The translations under genes were made by a program, and so were the position numbers. The notes beneath the pieces were generated by a model. That model was not told the DNA's origin. It did not search any database and saw nothing but the letters and a program-made list of their open reading frames with translations. A stretch of DNA of 49,115 nucleotides from Propionibacteriaceae bacterium (lineage in GTDB: Bacteria > Actinomycetota > Actinomycetes > Propionibacteriales > Propionibacteriaceae), in the NCBI GenBank assembly GCA_025965155.1, contig JAOPXN010000032.1, positions 1 through 49,115 of the forward strand, given 5' to 3'. Below, piece after piece: positions 33,860 to 43,872 of this stretch (position 1 is its first letter; each line of letters starts with the position of its first letter).

Positions 33860-33918
33860 TCATCGTTCATGATCACTGTCGGCCGGGCCGACACCGCCAC
33901 ACGTCGTTGTGTGACGGA
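33856..33918. terminator. Bidirectional stem-loop cluster between convergent genes
   Basis: Three stems in a row: GTGATCAT-CGTTC-ATGATCAC (33856-33876, starting at the permease stop), GTCGGCC-G-GGCCGAC (33878-33892) and CCGCCACAC with GTGTGACGG (about 33895-33918). They separate the converging FetB-like and ROK genes and could stop transcription both ways; T-runs are poor. Confidence 0.6.
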
Positions 33919-33954
33919 GCCTCACCTTCACACTAGGAGGCCTCGGCAGTTCCG

Positions 33955-35079
33955 TCAACGGTGCAGGATGTGTTCGCGGATCGCCATGGCCGCCGCACCG
34001 CGAGCCCATTCGAAGAACTCGAGGGGCTCAATCACAAGATCGTCGGCGGGGGCCCTCGGGTGGCGCGCCTCGGTGAGTCCCCGTCGCAGCTCCGGCTCCG
34101 CGACCAACGCGTAGCCGATCCCGTCGCCGGACAGCAGGATTCGCTCAGGCCCGATCATGTTCGCCACCAGTGCGGTGAATCGGCCCAGCTGATGAGCCGC
34201 AGCGCGTGCCATCCGGTCTGCAGCTGGGTCGCCGGCGCCCGCCAGATCCATCAGCTCGTCAAAGCTGACGGTGCGGCCGAGCTCGGCGCTGGCACGCCGT
34301 TCCAGAGCGGGCGAGGACAGCGATACCCGTACACATCCGGGATGTCGGCACAGTTCGCACTCCGGCCCGGTAGGGTCCAGCGGCCAGTGATCAAGCAAAC
34401 CCGCCAGCCCCTGGTGCCCGGTCACCAGCTCGTCGTTGGCGATGAACGCCGCACCGACCCCGATGCCTACGGTGATCACCGCGAAGGATCGAAGCCCCCG
34501 GCCGGCGCCGAACCAGTGCTCCGCTTGGGCGAAGGCCTTGACATCGTTCTCCACCGTCACCGGCAGCTGCAGCCGATGGCGGAGCAGGTCACCAAGATCA
34601 ACTGTCTGCCAGCCGAGCGATGACACGCCCCAGACGGTACTGTGCTCCGACACCATGCCGCCGACAGTGACTCCGACGGCAGCGATCCGCGGCTGCGAGC
34701 GCCTCAGCCGGCGTACCTCCGCCTCGATGACTCGCAGCACCGCCTCCACCGACCGGTCATGAACCGGCGCCTCGCGCCGCATCACCACGTTGCCGGCGAA
34801 GTCGGTCACCACACTGAAGATCGCATCCTTGACGATCTTGACGCCGACGAAGTACGCCGCTTCGGCGACCACCTCCAGCGGCAGGGACGGCCGGCCGGTG
34901 CTGGACAGCAGCTCCGCCGACCGCTCCCGCAGCAAGCCGCCGACGACCAAGGGTTTGGTGAGCCGGGTCAAGGAAGCACTGGACAGACTCAGCCGTCGGG
35001 CGAGATCGGCGCGGGACGTGGGCCCATGTCGGAGCACCTCCAACATCACCGCCCGCGCGCTGCCCTCCAGGGAGGACAT
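33955..35079 (-). CDS. ROK-family transcriptional regulator (NagC/XylR type)
   Basis: A 374-residue repressor. The N-terminal winged helix reads VLRHGPTSRADLARRLSLSS ASLTRLTKPLV, and the C-terminus is a sugar-kinase-like ROK domain with VGVTVGGMVSEHSTVWGVSS, FAVITVGIGVGAAFIANDEL, the zinc-site region GHQGL...ECELCRHPGCV (three Cys plus the His), and LVANMIGPERILLSGDG. It lies 11 bases downstream of the alpha-galactosidase gene on the same strand, so it is probably co-transcribed with and controls that gene, perhaps at the palindrome near 37326-37336. Ligand, probably a galactoside or galactose derivative, is inferred. Confidence 0.9.
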   Translation of the reverse strand: MSSLEGSARAVMLEVLRHGPTSRADLARRLSLSSASLTRLTKPLVVGGLLRERSAELLSSTGRPSLPLEVVAEAAYFVGVKIVKDAIFSVVTDFAGNVVMRREAPVHDRSVEAVLRVIEAEVRRLRRSQPRIAAVGVTVGGMVSEHSTVWGVSSLGWQTVDLGDLLRHRLQLPVTVENDVKAFAQAEHWFGAGRGLRSFAVITVGIGVGAAFIANDELVTGHQGLAGLLDHWPLDPTGPECELCRHPGCVRVSLSSPALERRASAELGRTVSFDELMDLAGAGDPAADRMARAAAHQLGRFTALVANMIGPERILLSGDGIGYALVAEPELRRGLTEARHPRAPADDLVIEPLEFFEWARGAAAMAIREHILHR

Positions 35080-35090
35080 CGACGCCGTGC

Positions 35091-37280
35091 TCAGCCGACC
35101 GCGTCCACCCGGAGCACGATGGCCTGCTCCGGCGGCAGCCCGGGAGCCCGGAGGCCAGCGTAGGCCAGCGCAGCCCCGGTGAAGACCGATCCTGCTGGCT
35201 CACCCTCGCCGACCCGCCACCAGGCCGGCGGCTGCAGCCCATGCGGAGCCCCACCCGGAAGGACCGGTCGGACCAGGTAACGCCGCTCCGGGTCCAGACC
35301 CGGCAACCGCAGCCGTCCCACGGACACAGCCTCCGAACGTCCAACGGAGGCTATCTCGAAGATGGCCCGTGACCGGTCTGGAGCGACAACCCCGTGGGCG
35401 TAGACGGTGGGATCGGGGAAGTCGAGCCGAACCAGGTCCCCGCCGAGCAGCAGCGACCGCTCAGCTTTGAAGAACGCGATCCAGTCCCGCAGCTGGGCCA
35501 GCTCGTCCTCCGTGGCCTGGGCCAGGTCCCACTCGATGCCGAGGTGTCCGAACACCGCCGAGGCAGCACGGAAGGCGAGGTCGTGCACCCGGCCCGTAGT
35601 GTGGGAGCGGCCGGATGCGATGTGCGATCCCATCAGCTCCGGCGGGATCAGCTGGGTGGTCCACCGGTTCATCTGCTGCCGGTCGAGCGGGTCGATGCAG
35701 TCAGAGACCCAGACCCGGTCCGTACGCTCCAGCACACCGAGGTCGACGCGGGCACCGCCGGAGGAGCAGGACTCGATCTCCAGCCCCGGGTGGGCGGCTT
35801 TGAGCTCGTCGACCAGACGGTAGAACGCCAAGGTCTGCTCGTGCACACCCGGGCGGCCGTCAGGCGAGGTACCGGAGTCGATCAGGTCGCGGTTGTGATC
35901 CCACTTGATGTAGCCGATCTTGTACTCGTCCAGGATCGCCATCATCGCGTCCCGGATGTAGGCGTAGCACTCGGGGATGCCGAGGTTGATCACCTGCTGG
36001 TAGCGGCTCTCGACCGGCAGCCGGTCGCCGGTGGCCATGATCCACTCCGGATGCGCCCGAGCCACGTCGGAGTCGGGGTTGATCATCTCCGGCTCGAACC
36101 ACAAGCCGAACTCCATCCCCAGCTCGGTCACCTTGTCGACCAGCGGGTGCAGACCGTCGGGCCAGACGTCCTTGGACACGGTCCAGTCACCGAGTCCGGC
36201 ATGGTCGTCGCGGCGGGCGCCGAACCACCCGTCGTCGAGCACGTACCGCTCCACCCCCAGGGCCGCGGCGCGTTCGGCTAGGTCGACCAGCCGATCCACG
36301 TTGTGGTCGAAGTAGACGGCCTCCCAGACGTTGATCGTCACCGGGCGGTTGCTGGAGGGGTGCTGGTCCCGGGCCCGTAGGAAGGTGTGGAACCGTCGCG
36401 CGACCGCGTCCAGGCCCTCGGCGTACGAGCCGTACAGCCAGGGAGACTGGTACGACTCCCCTTGCGCCAGCCGAACCTCTCCCGGCAGCAGCAGCTCCCC
36501 GCCACCGATGACCTGCTCGCCGGTGGAGAGCCGCTCGGCGTAGTGGGTGTGATTGCCACTCCAGCCGGTGTGCACAGCCCAGATCTCGCCCTCGGCGAAG
36601 CCGAAGCCCGGCGTGCCCAGGTGCAGCACGGTGGCGGCGTCGGCACCGGTGCGCCCACGACGTCCCTCCCGCAGGTGGATGCCGGTCACCAGCTCGGACC
36701 GCTGGGGCGTCCGCTCCTTCGCCCATCTTCCGGCGAAGTCGAGAATCTCCCGCGCGTTCTCGGGCACCGGGTACGCCAGCACCAGATCCTGCACGGTGTA
36801 CGGCTCCGCTCCGGTGTTGGTCACCTCCGCGCGCGAGCGCAGCAGACCACCGGCGGTGAGCTCGAAGGTGATGGTGATTGCGAGCTGCGCGGCCGGGTCT
36901 TCAGCCTGCACCACCACGGTGGCCTGCCCGACGTTCAGCACTCCGCTGTCGCCCGCCACCTCGTCACCGTTGACCGTGACGCGGGTCGGGCTGAACTTGG
37001 GAGACCAGTCCCGGCCGTCGCGTGATCCACTCAGGCCGGGACGCCCGGTCCAACCAGTCCAGTGCTCAGGCAGCACCGCCAGGTGGGGCTGGGTGTCCAC
37101 GAGGTTCGGCGCGACCGGCGGTAGCACCGCGCTCAGTACCGAGGCGAAATCCTCCTCAGTCACGTCACCGAGGTCTGCACCCCAGTGAATGATCGAAGGA
37201 AGCTGACCGTCTGCGACGTCGATCAAGACGGAGACACCGTCGGTGCGCAGGGCGACACGGACACCGGAGAAACCAGTCAC
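35091..37280 (-). CDS. Alpha-galactosidase, GH36
   Basis: A 729-residue cytosolic enzyme releasing terminal alpha-galactose from oligosaccharides such as raffinose or melibiose. The N-terminal beta-supersandwich is followed by the barrel: YVLDDGWFGARRDDHAGLGD, the nucleophile in KWDHNR (Asp461), and the acid/base in WVSDCIDP (Asp527), both in their GH36 positions; CSSGGARVDLG is the usual block between them. The GTG at 37280 has AAAGG eight bases upstream and gives the standard length. No signal peptide. It heads a two-gene unit with the ROK regulator and has its own candidate promoter. Confidence 0.94.
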   Translation of the reverse strand: MTGFSGVRVALRTDGVSVLIDVADGQLPSIIHWGADLGDVTEEDFASVLSAVLPPVAPNLVDTQPHLAVLPEHWTGWTGRPGLSGSRDGRDWSPKFSPTRVTVNGDEVAGDSGVLNVGQATVVVQAEDPAAQLAITITFELTAGGLLRSRAEVTNTGAEPYTVQDLVLAYPVPENAREILDFAGRWAKERTPQRSELVTGIHLREGRRGRTGADAATVLHLGTPGFGFAEGEIWAVHTGWSGNHTHYAERLSTGEQVIGGGELLLPGEVRLAQGESYQSPWLYGSYAEGLDAVARRFHTFLRARDQHPSSNRPVTINVWEAVYFDHNVDRLVDLAERAAALGVERYVLDDGWFGARRDDHAGLGDWTVSKDVWPDGLHPLVDKVTELGMEFGLWFEPEMINPDSDVARAHPEWIMATGDRLPVESRYQQVINLGIPECYAYIRDAMMAILDEYKIGYIKWDHNRDLIDSGTSPDGRPGVHEQTLAFYRLVDELKAAHPGLEIESCSSGGARVDLGVLERTDRVWVSDCIDPLDRQQMNRWTTQLIPPELMGSHIASGRSHTTGRVHDLAFRAASAVFGHLGIEWDLAQATEDELAQLRDWIAFFKAERSLLLGGDLVRLDFPDPTVYAHGVVAPDRSRAIFEIASVGRSEAVSVGRLRLPGLDPERRYLVRPVLPGGAPHGLQPPAWWRVGEGEPAGSVFTGAALAYAGLRAPGLPPEQAIVLRVDAVG

Positions 37281-37325
37281 GGGTGAGCCTTTCTCGGAGC
37301 GGTTGGGAACCAGGAGAGTTTCTTT

Positions 37326-37366
37326 CGGCACGAAGCATACAGGTCAGGAGCCGAACCCTGGCAAGA
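37326..37366 (-). promoter_or_regulatory. Candidate promoter and operator of the alpha-galactosidase gene
   Basis: On the minus strand TTGCCA (37366-37361) and TATGCT (37341-37336) are separated by 19 bases; TTCG-TGC-CGAA (37336-37326) lies over the expected start of RNA. Placement suits repression by the adjacent ROK protein. Spacing is long, so confidence is low. Confidence 0.4.
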
Positions 37367-37451
37367 GCAGAGTCGTCCCGTCCTCGCCCCCGCGCGGCAC
37401 CTCGAAAGAGACCGGGACGGGACCCGTCGAGCAACGGACCACGAAAGTCGA

Positions 37452-38537
37452 TCAAGCTCGAGTCTCGGAGTCGATCCCCTGCGGGAGCCGGGCCGGGTCC
37501 CAGCCGAGCTCACTGACGGCGGTCTGGAAGGCGTAGCGGTCGGTCATTCCGGCGACATAGGTCACCGCTGACCGTACCGCGTCCTGGCTGCCGGGGTCGG
37601 CCTCGGTTGCCCCGCTTACCGCGTCCGGTCGCGCGACGTAGTGCTCCACCAGGGCATGCAACACCTCGATCACCGCCCGGGACTGCGCCAGGGACGCCGG
37701 CCGCACATAGATCCGCTCGTAGTTGAAGGCGCGCAGGGCGGCCAGCGCTGCCGCTTCGGCGGCGCCCATCCCCACCTCGCCGTGCTCGTTGATCGCCCGC
37801 ACCACCGCATGGACGAAGGTGCTGAGCTGCTCGCGGCGGCTGCTGCCGCAGACCTGAGTCACCTCCGCCGGAAGCTCGGCCAGATCGACGATGCCGGCGT
37901 GGACCGCGTCCTCCAGGTCGTGGGCACAGTAGGCGATCCGGTCGGCCCAGCTGACGATCTCCCCTTCAACCGTCTGCGGTGCCGGACGCGACCAGGAGTG
38001 GTTCCGGATCCCGTCCAACGTCTCGGCGCACAGGTTGAGATCGGCCAGCACGACGTCCGCACCCCACGGGCCGTGGTCATAGCCGGTGGGAATGAAGGCG
38101 TCGAACGCGTCCTCGCTGGCATGCCCCCCTGGACCGTGGCCGCAGTCGTGGCCGAGCGCGATCGCGTCGGCCAGGGTCACGTTGACACCGGCGCCCCGCG
38201 CGATCGAGGTCGCGATCTGCGCAACCTCCAGGGCATGGGTCAGCCGGGTCCGTTGATGATCACTGGGATGGACCACGACCTGCGTCTTGCCGGCCAGCCG
38301 TCGGAACGCCGTCGAGTGGACGATCCGGTCTCGATCACGTTCGAAACAGGTGCGTTCCGGATCGGGTTCCTCGGTGCGGGCGCGGTGACCGGCTCCGGCG
38401 GCTTGGGTGGCACCGGGGCGCAGCAGCAACCGTTCCCGCTCCTCACGGACCTCACGCCCGACCAGCGGTCCCGGCTGGACCAGTGCGCGGGACGTGTCAT
38501 GGGCGCGGACCAGCCCGCCGTCGCGATGTCCGGCCAT
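37452..38537 (-). CDS. dgt: Deoxyguanosinetriphosphate triphosphohydrolase-like HD protein
   Basis: A 361-residue HD-domain phosphohydrolase that probably cleaves dNTPs to deoxynucleosides and triphosphate. HD ligands: His in RRLAGKTQVVVHPSDH...RLTHALEVAQIA, the pair in ALGHDCGHGPGGHASEDAF, and the later Asp in IVSWADRIAYCAHDLEDAVH. The start ERCAR-type region FERDRDRIVHSTAFRRL is typical of dGTPase-like family 2 proteins. The ATG at 38537 lies 40 bases after the dusB stop; upstream bases show only a weak binding site. Third in the glyS-dusB-dgt run, an order found in other actinobacteria as I recall. Confidence 0.9.
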   Translation of the reverse strand: MAGHRDGGLVRAHDTSRALVQPGPLVGREVREERERLLLRPGATQAAGAGHRARTEEPDPERTCFERDRDRIVHSTAFRRLAGKTQVVVHPSDHQRTRLTHALEVAQIATSIARGAGVNVTLADAIALGHDCGHGPGGHASEDAFDAFIPTGYDHGPWGADVVLADLNLCAETLDGIRNHSWSRPAPQTVEGEIVSWADRIAYCAHDLEDAVHAGIVDLAELPAEVTQVCGSSRREQLSTFVHAVVRAINEHGEVGMGAAEAAALAALRAFNYERIYVRPASLAQSRAVIEVLHALVEHYVARPDAVSGATEADPGSQDAVRSAVTYVAGMTDRYAFQTAVSELGWDPARLPQGIDSETRA

Positions 38538-38577
38538 CGTTGATGCCCAGGCGCGGGCCCGAGGCGAGATCGGGTCC

Positions 38578-39708
38578 TCAGCCACCCGAGATCCCGAGCT
38601 CCGCCTCGGCCAGGTCAAGATCATCCCCGACCGTGTCGTCGAGCCATCCCTCCGGCAGCGCCACCCGGTCGCGTGCGGTGCCCTGGCGGCCGCGCGGCAG
38701 CCCGAGCTCGGTGCGCGGGAACTCCACGTCCGGGTCGAGCTTGGCGAGCTCTTGATCAAGGTCAGCGAACGACGAGACCATGCCCAGGTTGCGACGGATC
38801 TCCCCTCCTACCGGGAATCCCTTGAAATACCAGGCCATGTGCTTGCGCAGGTCGGTCAGTCCGTGCTGCTCGTTGGTCAACGCAGCCAGCAGTTCGGCGT
38901 GCCGGCGGACCATGGCCGCCACCTGCCCGAGCGTCGGCAGCAGCTGCCCGGTACGGCCGGCGAACGCGTCCGCCAGGTCCCGGAAGAGCCACGGCCGGCC
39001 GAGACAGCCGCGGCCGATCACCACACCGGCCGCTCCGGTGTGGTTCACCATCCGTAGCGCGTCGTCGGCCTCCCAGATGTCACCGTTGCCGAGGACGGGA
39101 ATCTGCACGGCTTGGACCAGTTCGGCGATGGAGTCCCAGTCAGCCTTCCCGGAGTAGGACTGGGCTGCTGTCCTTCCGTGCAAGGCGATCGCGGCGCAGC
39201 CGGCATCCTGGGCGATCCGGCCTGCGTCGAGGAAGGTCAGATGATCATCGTCGATGCCCTTGCGGGTCTTCATCGTGACCGGCACACCGTAGCGTTCGCC
39301 CGCCCGGACGGTGGCCTGCAGGATCGCAGCGAGCCGCTTCCGCTTGTACGGCAGCGCGGCCCCGCCACCTTTGCGGGTCACCTTCGGCACCGGGCAGCCA
39401 AAGTTCAGGTCCACGTGACCGACCCCGTACTCGTTGCACAAGATCTCGGTGGCCGCCGCCATCGTCGCCGGGTCGACCCCGTACAGCTGCACCGAGCGCA
39501 CCGTCTCCCCCGGGTCGAACTGCAACATCGACAGGGTCTTTCGGTCCCGCTCGACGATGCCCCGCGAGGTGATCATCTCGCAGACGTACAGCCCCGCCCC
39601 GGACTCCCGGCACAGCTGCCGGAAGGCCGCGTTGGTGATCCCCGCCATCGGCGCCAACACCACCGGTGTCTGCACCGTGAGCGGGCCGAGCCGCAGTGCG
39701 GTCAGCAT
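38578..39708 (-). CDS. dusB: tRNA-dihydrouridine synthase
   Basis: A 376-residue FMN enzyme reducing uridines in tRNA D loops. The TIM barrel shows [20 protein letters not shown], the FMN-binding and catalytic-Cys strand [53 protein letters not shown] and [19 protein letters not shown], followed by [15 protein letters not shown]. The C-terminal helical domain has [19 protein letters not shown], which binds tRNA. Its ATG overlaps the end of glyS by seven bases, so translation is coupled. DusB-type by overall sequence. Confidence 0.95.
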   Translation of the reverse strand: MLTALRLGPLTVQTPVVLAPMAGITNAAFRQLCRESGAGLYVCEMITSRGIVERDRKTLSMLQFDPGETVRSVQLYGVDPATMAAATEILCNEYGVGHVDLNFGCPVPKVTRKGGGAALPYKRKRLAAILQATVRAGERYGVPVTMKTRKGIDDDHLTFLDAGRIAQDAGCAAIALHGRTAAQSYSGKADWDSIAELVQAVQIPVLGNGDIWEADDALRMVNHTGAAGVVIGRGCLGRPWLFRDLADAFAGRTGQLLPTLGQVAAMVRRHAELLAALTNEQHGLTDLRKHMAWYFKGFPVGGEIRRNLGMVSSFADLDQELAKLDPDVEFPRTELGLPRGRQGTARDRVALPEGWLDDTVGDDLDLAEAELGISGG

Positions 39709-41084
39709 CCCACCAGGCGGGTGGCCAGATAGTCGCGTACCTGGGCGAGCCCGACCCGCTCCTGGGCCATCGTGTCGCGGGACCGGATGGTGACCGCGTC
39801 GTCCTCCAAGGTCTCGAAGTCGACCGTAATCGCGTAGGGCGTGCCGATCTCGTCCTGGCGCCGGTACCGCCGCCCGATCGCCTGCGCGTCGTCGAAGTCG
39901 ACGTTCCAGAACTGGCGCAGCTCCGCTGCCAGGTCACGGGCCTTGGGCGACAGGGCCTCGTTGCGGGACAGCGGTAGCACGGCTGCCTTCACCGGGGCCA
40001 GCCGCGGGTCGAGCTTGAGCACTGTGCGCTTGTCCACGCCGCCCTTGGTGTTGGGGGCCTCGTCCTCGGAGTAGGACTCGACCAGGAACGCCATCAGCGA
40101 CCGGGTCAGGCCGGCGGCCGGCTCGATCACGTACGGCACCCAACGCTCACCCTTCGCCTGGTCAAAGTAGGACAGATCAGTGCCGGAATGAGTCGTGTGC
40201 GTGGACAGGTCGAAGTCGGTTCGGTTGGCGACCCCTTCCAGCTCACCCCACTCGCTGCCCTGGAAGCCGAACCGGTACTCGATGTCGACGGTCCGCTTGG
40301 AGTAGTGCGACAGCTTCTCCTTGGGATGTTCGAAGTGGCGCAGGTTGGTGGGGTCGATACCCAGGTCGACGTACCAGGCGGTCCGGTTATCGATCCAGTA
40401 CTGGTGCCATTCCTCGTCGGTGCCCGGCTCGACGAAGAACTCCATCTCCATCTGCTCGAACTCGCGCGTCCGGAAGATGAAGTTGCCGGGCGTGATCTCG
40501 TTGCGGAAGGACTTGCCGACCTGGCCGATGCCGAACGGGGGCTTCTTCCGGGTCGCGTTCACCACGTTGTTGAAGTTGACGAAGATGCCCTGGGCCGTCT
40601 CCGGACGCAGGTAGTGCAGGCCGGACTCGTCCTCGATCACACCGAGGAAGGTCTTCAGCATCATGTTGAAGTCACGCGGCTCGGTCCACTGGCCGCGAGT
40701 GCCGCAGTTCGGGCAGGCGATCTCCTCCGGACCGACCGGCGGGCGGCCCTTCCGGGCCTCGAACTCCTCCTCGAGGTGGTCCGCACGGAACCGCTTGTGA
40801 CACGACATGCACTCGGTCAGCGGGTCGGTGAACACACCGACGTGGCCCGAGGCCACCCACACCTGGCGCGGCAGGATGACCGAGGAGTCCAGCCCGACGA
40901 CGTCGTCGCGGGCGGTCACCACGTTGCGCCACCACTGCTTCTTGATGTTCTCCTTCAGCTCAACGCCGAGCGGGCCGTAGTCCCAGGCCGAGCGAGTGCC
41001 GCCGTAGATCTCCCCGGAGGGGAAGACGAACCCCCGGCGCTTACACAGGTTGATCACATCATCGAGACGGCTGGACGGGGCCAC
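39702..41084 (-). CDS. glyS: Glycyl-tRNA synthetase (alpha-2 type)
   Basis: A 460-residue class II synthetase charging tRNA-Gly. Motif blocks: the N-terminal [31 protein letters not shown]; the Cys-containing insert MSCHKRF...CPNCGTRG, which can hold zinc; motif 2 around [20 protein letters not shown]; motif 3 around [16 protein letters not shown]; and the anticodon-binding domain ending in the [15 protein letters not shown] segment. The GTG at 41084 is fixed by GGAGA seven bases upstream; the open frame to 41108 lacks a start signal. First gene of the run with dusB and dgt. Confidence 0.96.
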   Translation of the reverse strand: MAPSSRLDDVINLCKRRGFVFPSGEIYGGTRSAWDYGPLGVELKENIKKQWWRNVVTARDDVVGLDSSVILPRQVWVASGHVGVFTDPLTECMSCHKRFRADHLEEEFEARKGRPPVGPEEIACPNCGTRGQWTEPRDFNMMLKTFLGVIEDESGLHYLRPETAQGIFVNFNNVVNATRKKPPFGIGQVGKSFRNEITPGNFIFRTREFEQMEMEFFVEPGTDEEWHQYWIDNRTAWYVDLGIDPTNLRHFEHPKEKLSHYSKRTVDIEYRFGFQGSEWGELEGVANRTDFDLSTHTTHSGTDLSYFDQAKGERWVPYVIEPAAGLTRSLMAFLVESYSEDEAPNTKGGVDKRTVLKLDPRLAPVKAAVLPLSRNEALSPKARDLAAELRQFWNVDFDDAQAIGRRYRRQDEIGTPYAITVDFETLEDDAVTIRSRDTMAQERVGLAQVRDYLATRLVGC

Positions 41085-41174
41085 GAAGCTTCTCCAAACA
41101 CACAACACGCGCCACCCCCGGCTGAGATGGCGTCGACTGTCTAGGTTAGCGAATGTCGAGGAACAACCGTGCCC

Positions 41175-41483
41175 TCAGGCCTGGCGGGGACGGTTCTGCC
41201 CGACCAGATCCACGTCGTCGTACGCCGACGGCTCGTCGATTGCCAGCGACAGCAGCGGGACGACGGTCATCTTGGACTCGTACCCCTGCAGCGCCCGCCG
41301 GTACGACCCGACGTTGCGCCAGCGGGTGGCTATCGTCCACAGCTCCGGTTCGTCGAGGTTGCGGCCCAGGTCCGCGGACAGGAACCCGTCCCGGTCACTG
41401 AGGACTCCGATGGCCGCCCGCGCCTGGTCGGCGAACCGGCCGATCTGGTCGTCGGGGACGCGGAACCGGTTCAGCACGATCAC
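41175..41483 (-). CDS. Antibiotic biosynthesis monooxygenase (ABM) domain protein
   Basis: A 102-residue ferredoxin-like protein: VLNRFRVPDDQIGRFADQAR opens the first strand and helix, GFLSADLGRNLDEPELWTIA TRW is the central pair with the conserved Trp, and YRRALQGYESKMTVVPLLSL the last helix and strand. It resembles heme- or quinol-related ABM proteins but the substrate is unknown. GTG at 41483 is used; the GTG at 41477 is equally possible since GGGGG sits eight bases before it. It is separated from glyS by 90 bases on the same strand, so separate transcription is possible. Confidence 0.8.
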   Translation of the reverse strand: MIVLNRFRVPDDQIGRFADQARAAIGVLSDRDGFLSADLGRNLDEPELWTIATRWRNVGSYRRALQGYESKMTVVPLLSLAIDEPSAYDDVDLVGQNRPRQA

Positions 41484-41634
41484 GGCCCCCAGCGTAGGGC
41501 GAGACCAGCGCGAACTCGTCACATCGATGAAACCGGCGCGAAATCTGCGCGCCGTACCTTCAAATCGTGACCAACGGCGCCCATCGACCACTTCGTGCTG
41601 CCGTCACCGCGCAACACGGGCGAGGAGGACCGCC

Positions 41635-43872
41635 ATGATCGAGTATGTCGACCCTTTCATCGGTACCGATGTGACCGATCTGCCGCAGCCGCAGGGCCTT
41701 GCCGCCTCCTGGTGGTGGCCCAAGCCGCAGGTGGGCAACACCCATCCCGGTGCCACGTACCCCTTCGGGATGGTGTCGGCCTGCTCCTACTCGGGCGCCT
41801 ACCCGACCGGGTACGGGCTGCATCAGCTCAACACCGAGGGCGTCCCGGCCCGGCTGCACGACCGGCAGGTGGCCTCGGGCTTCACCCACTTCCAGCAGTC
41901 CGGCACGGGCGCCATCCGCAAGTACTACAACTACTTCCGGGTCACCCCGATGCTGCAGTCGCTGGACTCGCTCGGCACCAACTACGAGCTTCGCAGCGAA
42001 CAGGCGCGGCCCGGCTGGTACTCCACCACCTTGGACTCCGGCATCCGCTGTGAGCTCACGGTCGGGCCGAAGAGCGCAGTGCACCGGTACACCTTCCCGG
42101 CCCACCGCGACGCCCGGCTGGTGATCGACTTCTCCCTCGGCGGCCTCGCCATTCCGCACGGCGCCACCGTCCCGCTCCGGGCTCATCTGCAGTCGCTGGC
42201 GCCGGGGGTGGCCCAGGGCGAGGTGGTGGTCGAAGGAGCGCCACTTGCCGTGCACGTGGAGTGCGACACCTCCGAATGGCGGCAGATGCTCTGGTACGAC
42301 CGGCGGCTGATGCCGGGCGGCACCCGGCTGGACTTCGACTACATCCGGCCGACCACGCTCCGCCCGTTCGGCCTGATGTGGCTGGGTCCGACCGAGCCCG
42401 GCCAGGTGGTGGAGCTGCGGTTCGGCTTCTCGCTGCGTGGGGTGGACCAGGCGCGGGAGAACCTCTACCTCGACTGCGGCACCGAACGGTCCAGCTTCGA
42501 GTCGCGCCGGTCGGCCACCACCCGGGCCTGGCGCGACCACCTCGGCACGGTGGAGGTCGACACCCACACCAGCGACCAGCAGACCATCTTCGACACAGCC
42601 CTCTACCACTCCATGATCAAGCCCTGCTTCGCCCCCGGCGAGAGCCCGAGCTGGGCGTTGAACGGGCCTTTCGTGTTCGACATCTGCACCATGTGGGACA
42701 TCTACCGGACCCAGCTGCCGTTGTTGACGACGGTGGTGCCGGACCGCGCGGTCGAGCTGGCTAACGCACTGCTCTCCATCTGCGAGGAGGAGGGCAACCT
42801 GCCGATCGGCTACCGGATGGCCAAGGGTGCGGACCGCTTCTCCCGCCAGGGCAGCGCCCTGGCGCAGACCTTCCTCGCCGACCTGTGTCAGCTGGGTCTG
42901 CCGGGCATCGACTGGGACTGGGCCCTGTGCCACATGGACACCGATCTGCGGCGCGGCTACGGCGAGGACTTCCTGCTCCGCGGCGTAGCGCACCCGATCA
43001 GCCACACGTTGGACCTGGCGTTCGGCTACCACTGCACCGCCAAGGTGGCGCGGCACATCGGCGACAGGGCGCTGGCCGACCAGTTCGAGGCGATGGCGGG
43101 CCAGTGGGTCAACGCCTTTGACCCGAACACGGGGCTGGTCAAGGACTCCGACTTCTACGAGGGCGGCAAGTGGAACTACTCGTTCCGGCTCGTCCACGAC
43201 ATGGCCCGCCGGATCGGGCTGGCGGGTGGGCACACCGCCTTCATCACACTGCTGGACCAGTTCTTCGGCTACGGCGCGGCACCGGTCACCCAGATGGGGG
43301 TACGGCCCTCGGCGGCCGAGCTGAGCCGGGGCTACGCCCTGAACCGCTTCGAAGGACTCAACAACGAGCCGGACATGGAGGCCCCGTGGTCCTACCATTA
43401 CGCCGGCCGGCCGGACCGAACCGCGGAGGTGGTGCACGCGGCGGTGCACGGCCAGTTCGGCACCGGCCGCGGCGGGCTGCCCGGCAACGACGACTCCGGC
43501 GGGCTGAGCTCGTGGTACGTCTGGGCCAGCCTCGGGCTGTTTCCGGTCGCCGGCCAGAACCAGTTCCTGATCAGCTCGCCCGCCGTCGCGCACGGCCGGA
43601 TCAACGTAGCCGGGCGTGAGCTCAGCATCGAGACCTCCGGCTTCGTCGCGCCTGAACCCGGTGGACCGGCCCGGTACGTCCAGTCGGTCCGGCTGGACGG
43701 TGCGCAGCTGGAGCGGAGCTGGCTCAGCGGAAACGAGCTGCACCGTGGCGGCCGGCTGGTGATCGAGCTCGGACCCCGGCCCTCGGCCTGGGGCACCCAG
43801 CAGCGCCCACCGTCGGCCTCCCTTGCCACTCCCCTCTCCCATTACTTCGAGACCGAGGTGCCAGCACTATGA
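41635..43872 (+). CDS. GH92 alpha-mannosidase-like glycoside hydrolase
   Basis: A 745-residue member of GH92, calcium-dependent exo-alpha-mannosidases. The N-terminal sandwich starts YVDPFIGTD and has GNTHPGATYPFGMVSACSYS; the (alpha/alpha)6 domain has the diagnostic FEGLNNEPDMEAPWSYHYAG and LPGNDDSGGLSSWYVWASLG blocks, carrying the catalytic acid Glu and the base Asp pair. There is no signal peptide, unusual for the family, so it would act in the cytosol unless exported by another route. GAGGAGG stands before the ATG. Its stop overlaps the start of the GT4 gene, implying a shared task such as mannoside turnover or recycling. Confidence 0.9.
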   Translation: MIEYVDPFIGTDVTDLPQPQGLAASWWWPKPQVGNTHPGATYPFGMVSACSYSGAYPTGYGLHQLNTEGVPARLHDRQVASGFTHFQQSGTGAIRKYYNYFRVTPMLQSLDSLGTNYELRSEQARPGWYSTTLDSGIRCELTVGPKSAVHRYTFPAHRDARLVIDFSLGGLAIPHGATVPLRAHLQSLAPGVAQGEVVVEGAPLAVHVECDTSEWRQMLWYDRRLMPGGTRLDFDYIRPTTLRPFGLMWLGPTEPGQVVELRFGFSLRGVDQARENLYLDCGTERSSFESRRSATTRAWRDHLGTVEVDTHTSDQQTIFDTALYHSMIKPCFAPGESPSWALNGPFVFDICTMWDIYRTQLPLLTTVVPDRAVELANALLSICEEEGNLPIGYRMAKGADRFSRQGSALAQTFLADLCQLGLPGIDWDWALCHMDTDLRRGYGEDFLLRGVAHPISHTLDLAFGYHCTAKVARHIGDRALADQFEAMAGQWVNAFDPNTGLVKDSDFYEGGKWNYSFRLVHDMARRIGLAGGHTAFITLLDQFFGYGAAPVTQMGVRPSAAELSRGYALNRFEGLNNEPDMEAPWSYHYAGRPDRTAEVVHAAVHGQFGTGRGGLPGNDDSGGLSSWYVWASLGLFPVAGQNQFLISSPAVAHGRINVAGRELSIETSGFVAPEPGGPARYVQSVRLDGAQLERSWLSGNELHRGGRLVIELGPRPSAWGTQQRPPSASLATPLSHYFETEVPAL

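Noticed and set aside
41560-43842. 760-residue open frame on the minus strand over the GH92 gene
   Set aside because: It mirrors the high-GC codon bias of GH92, without motifs or a binding site.
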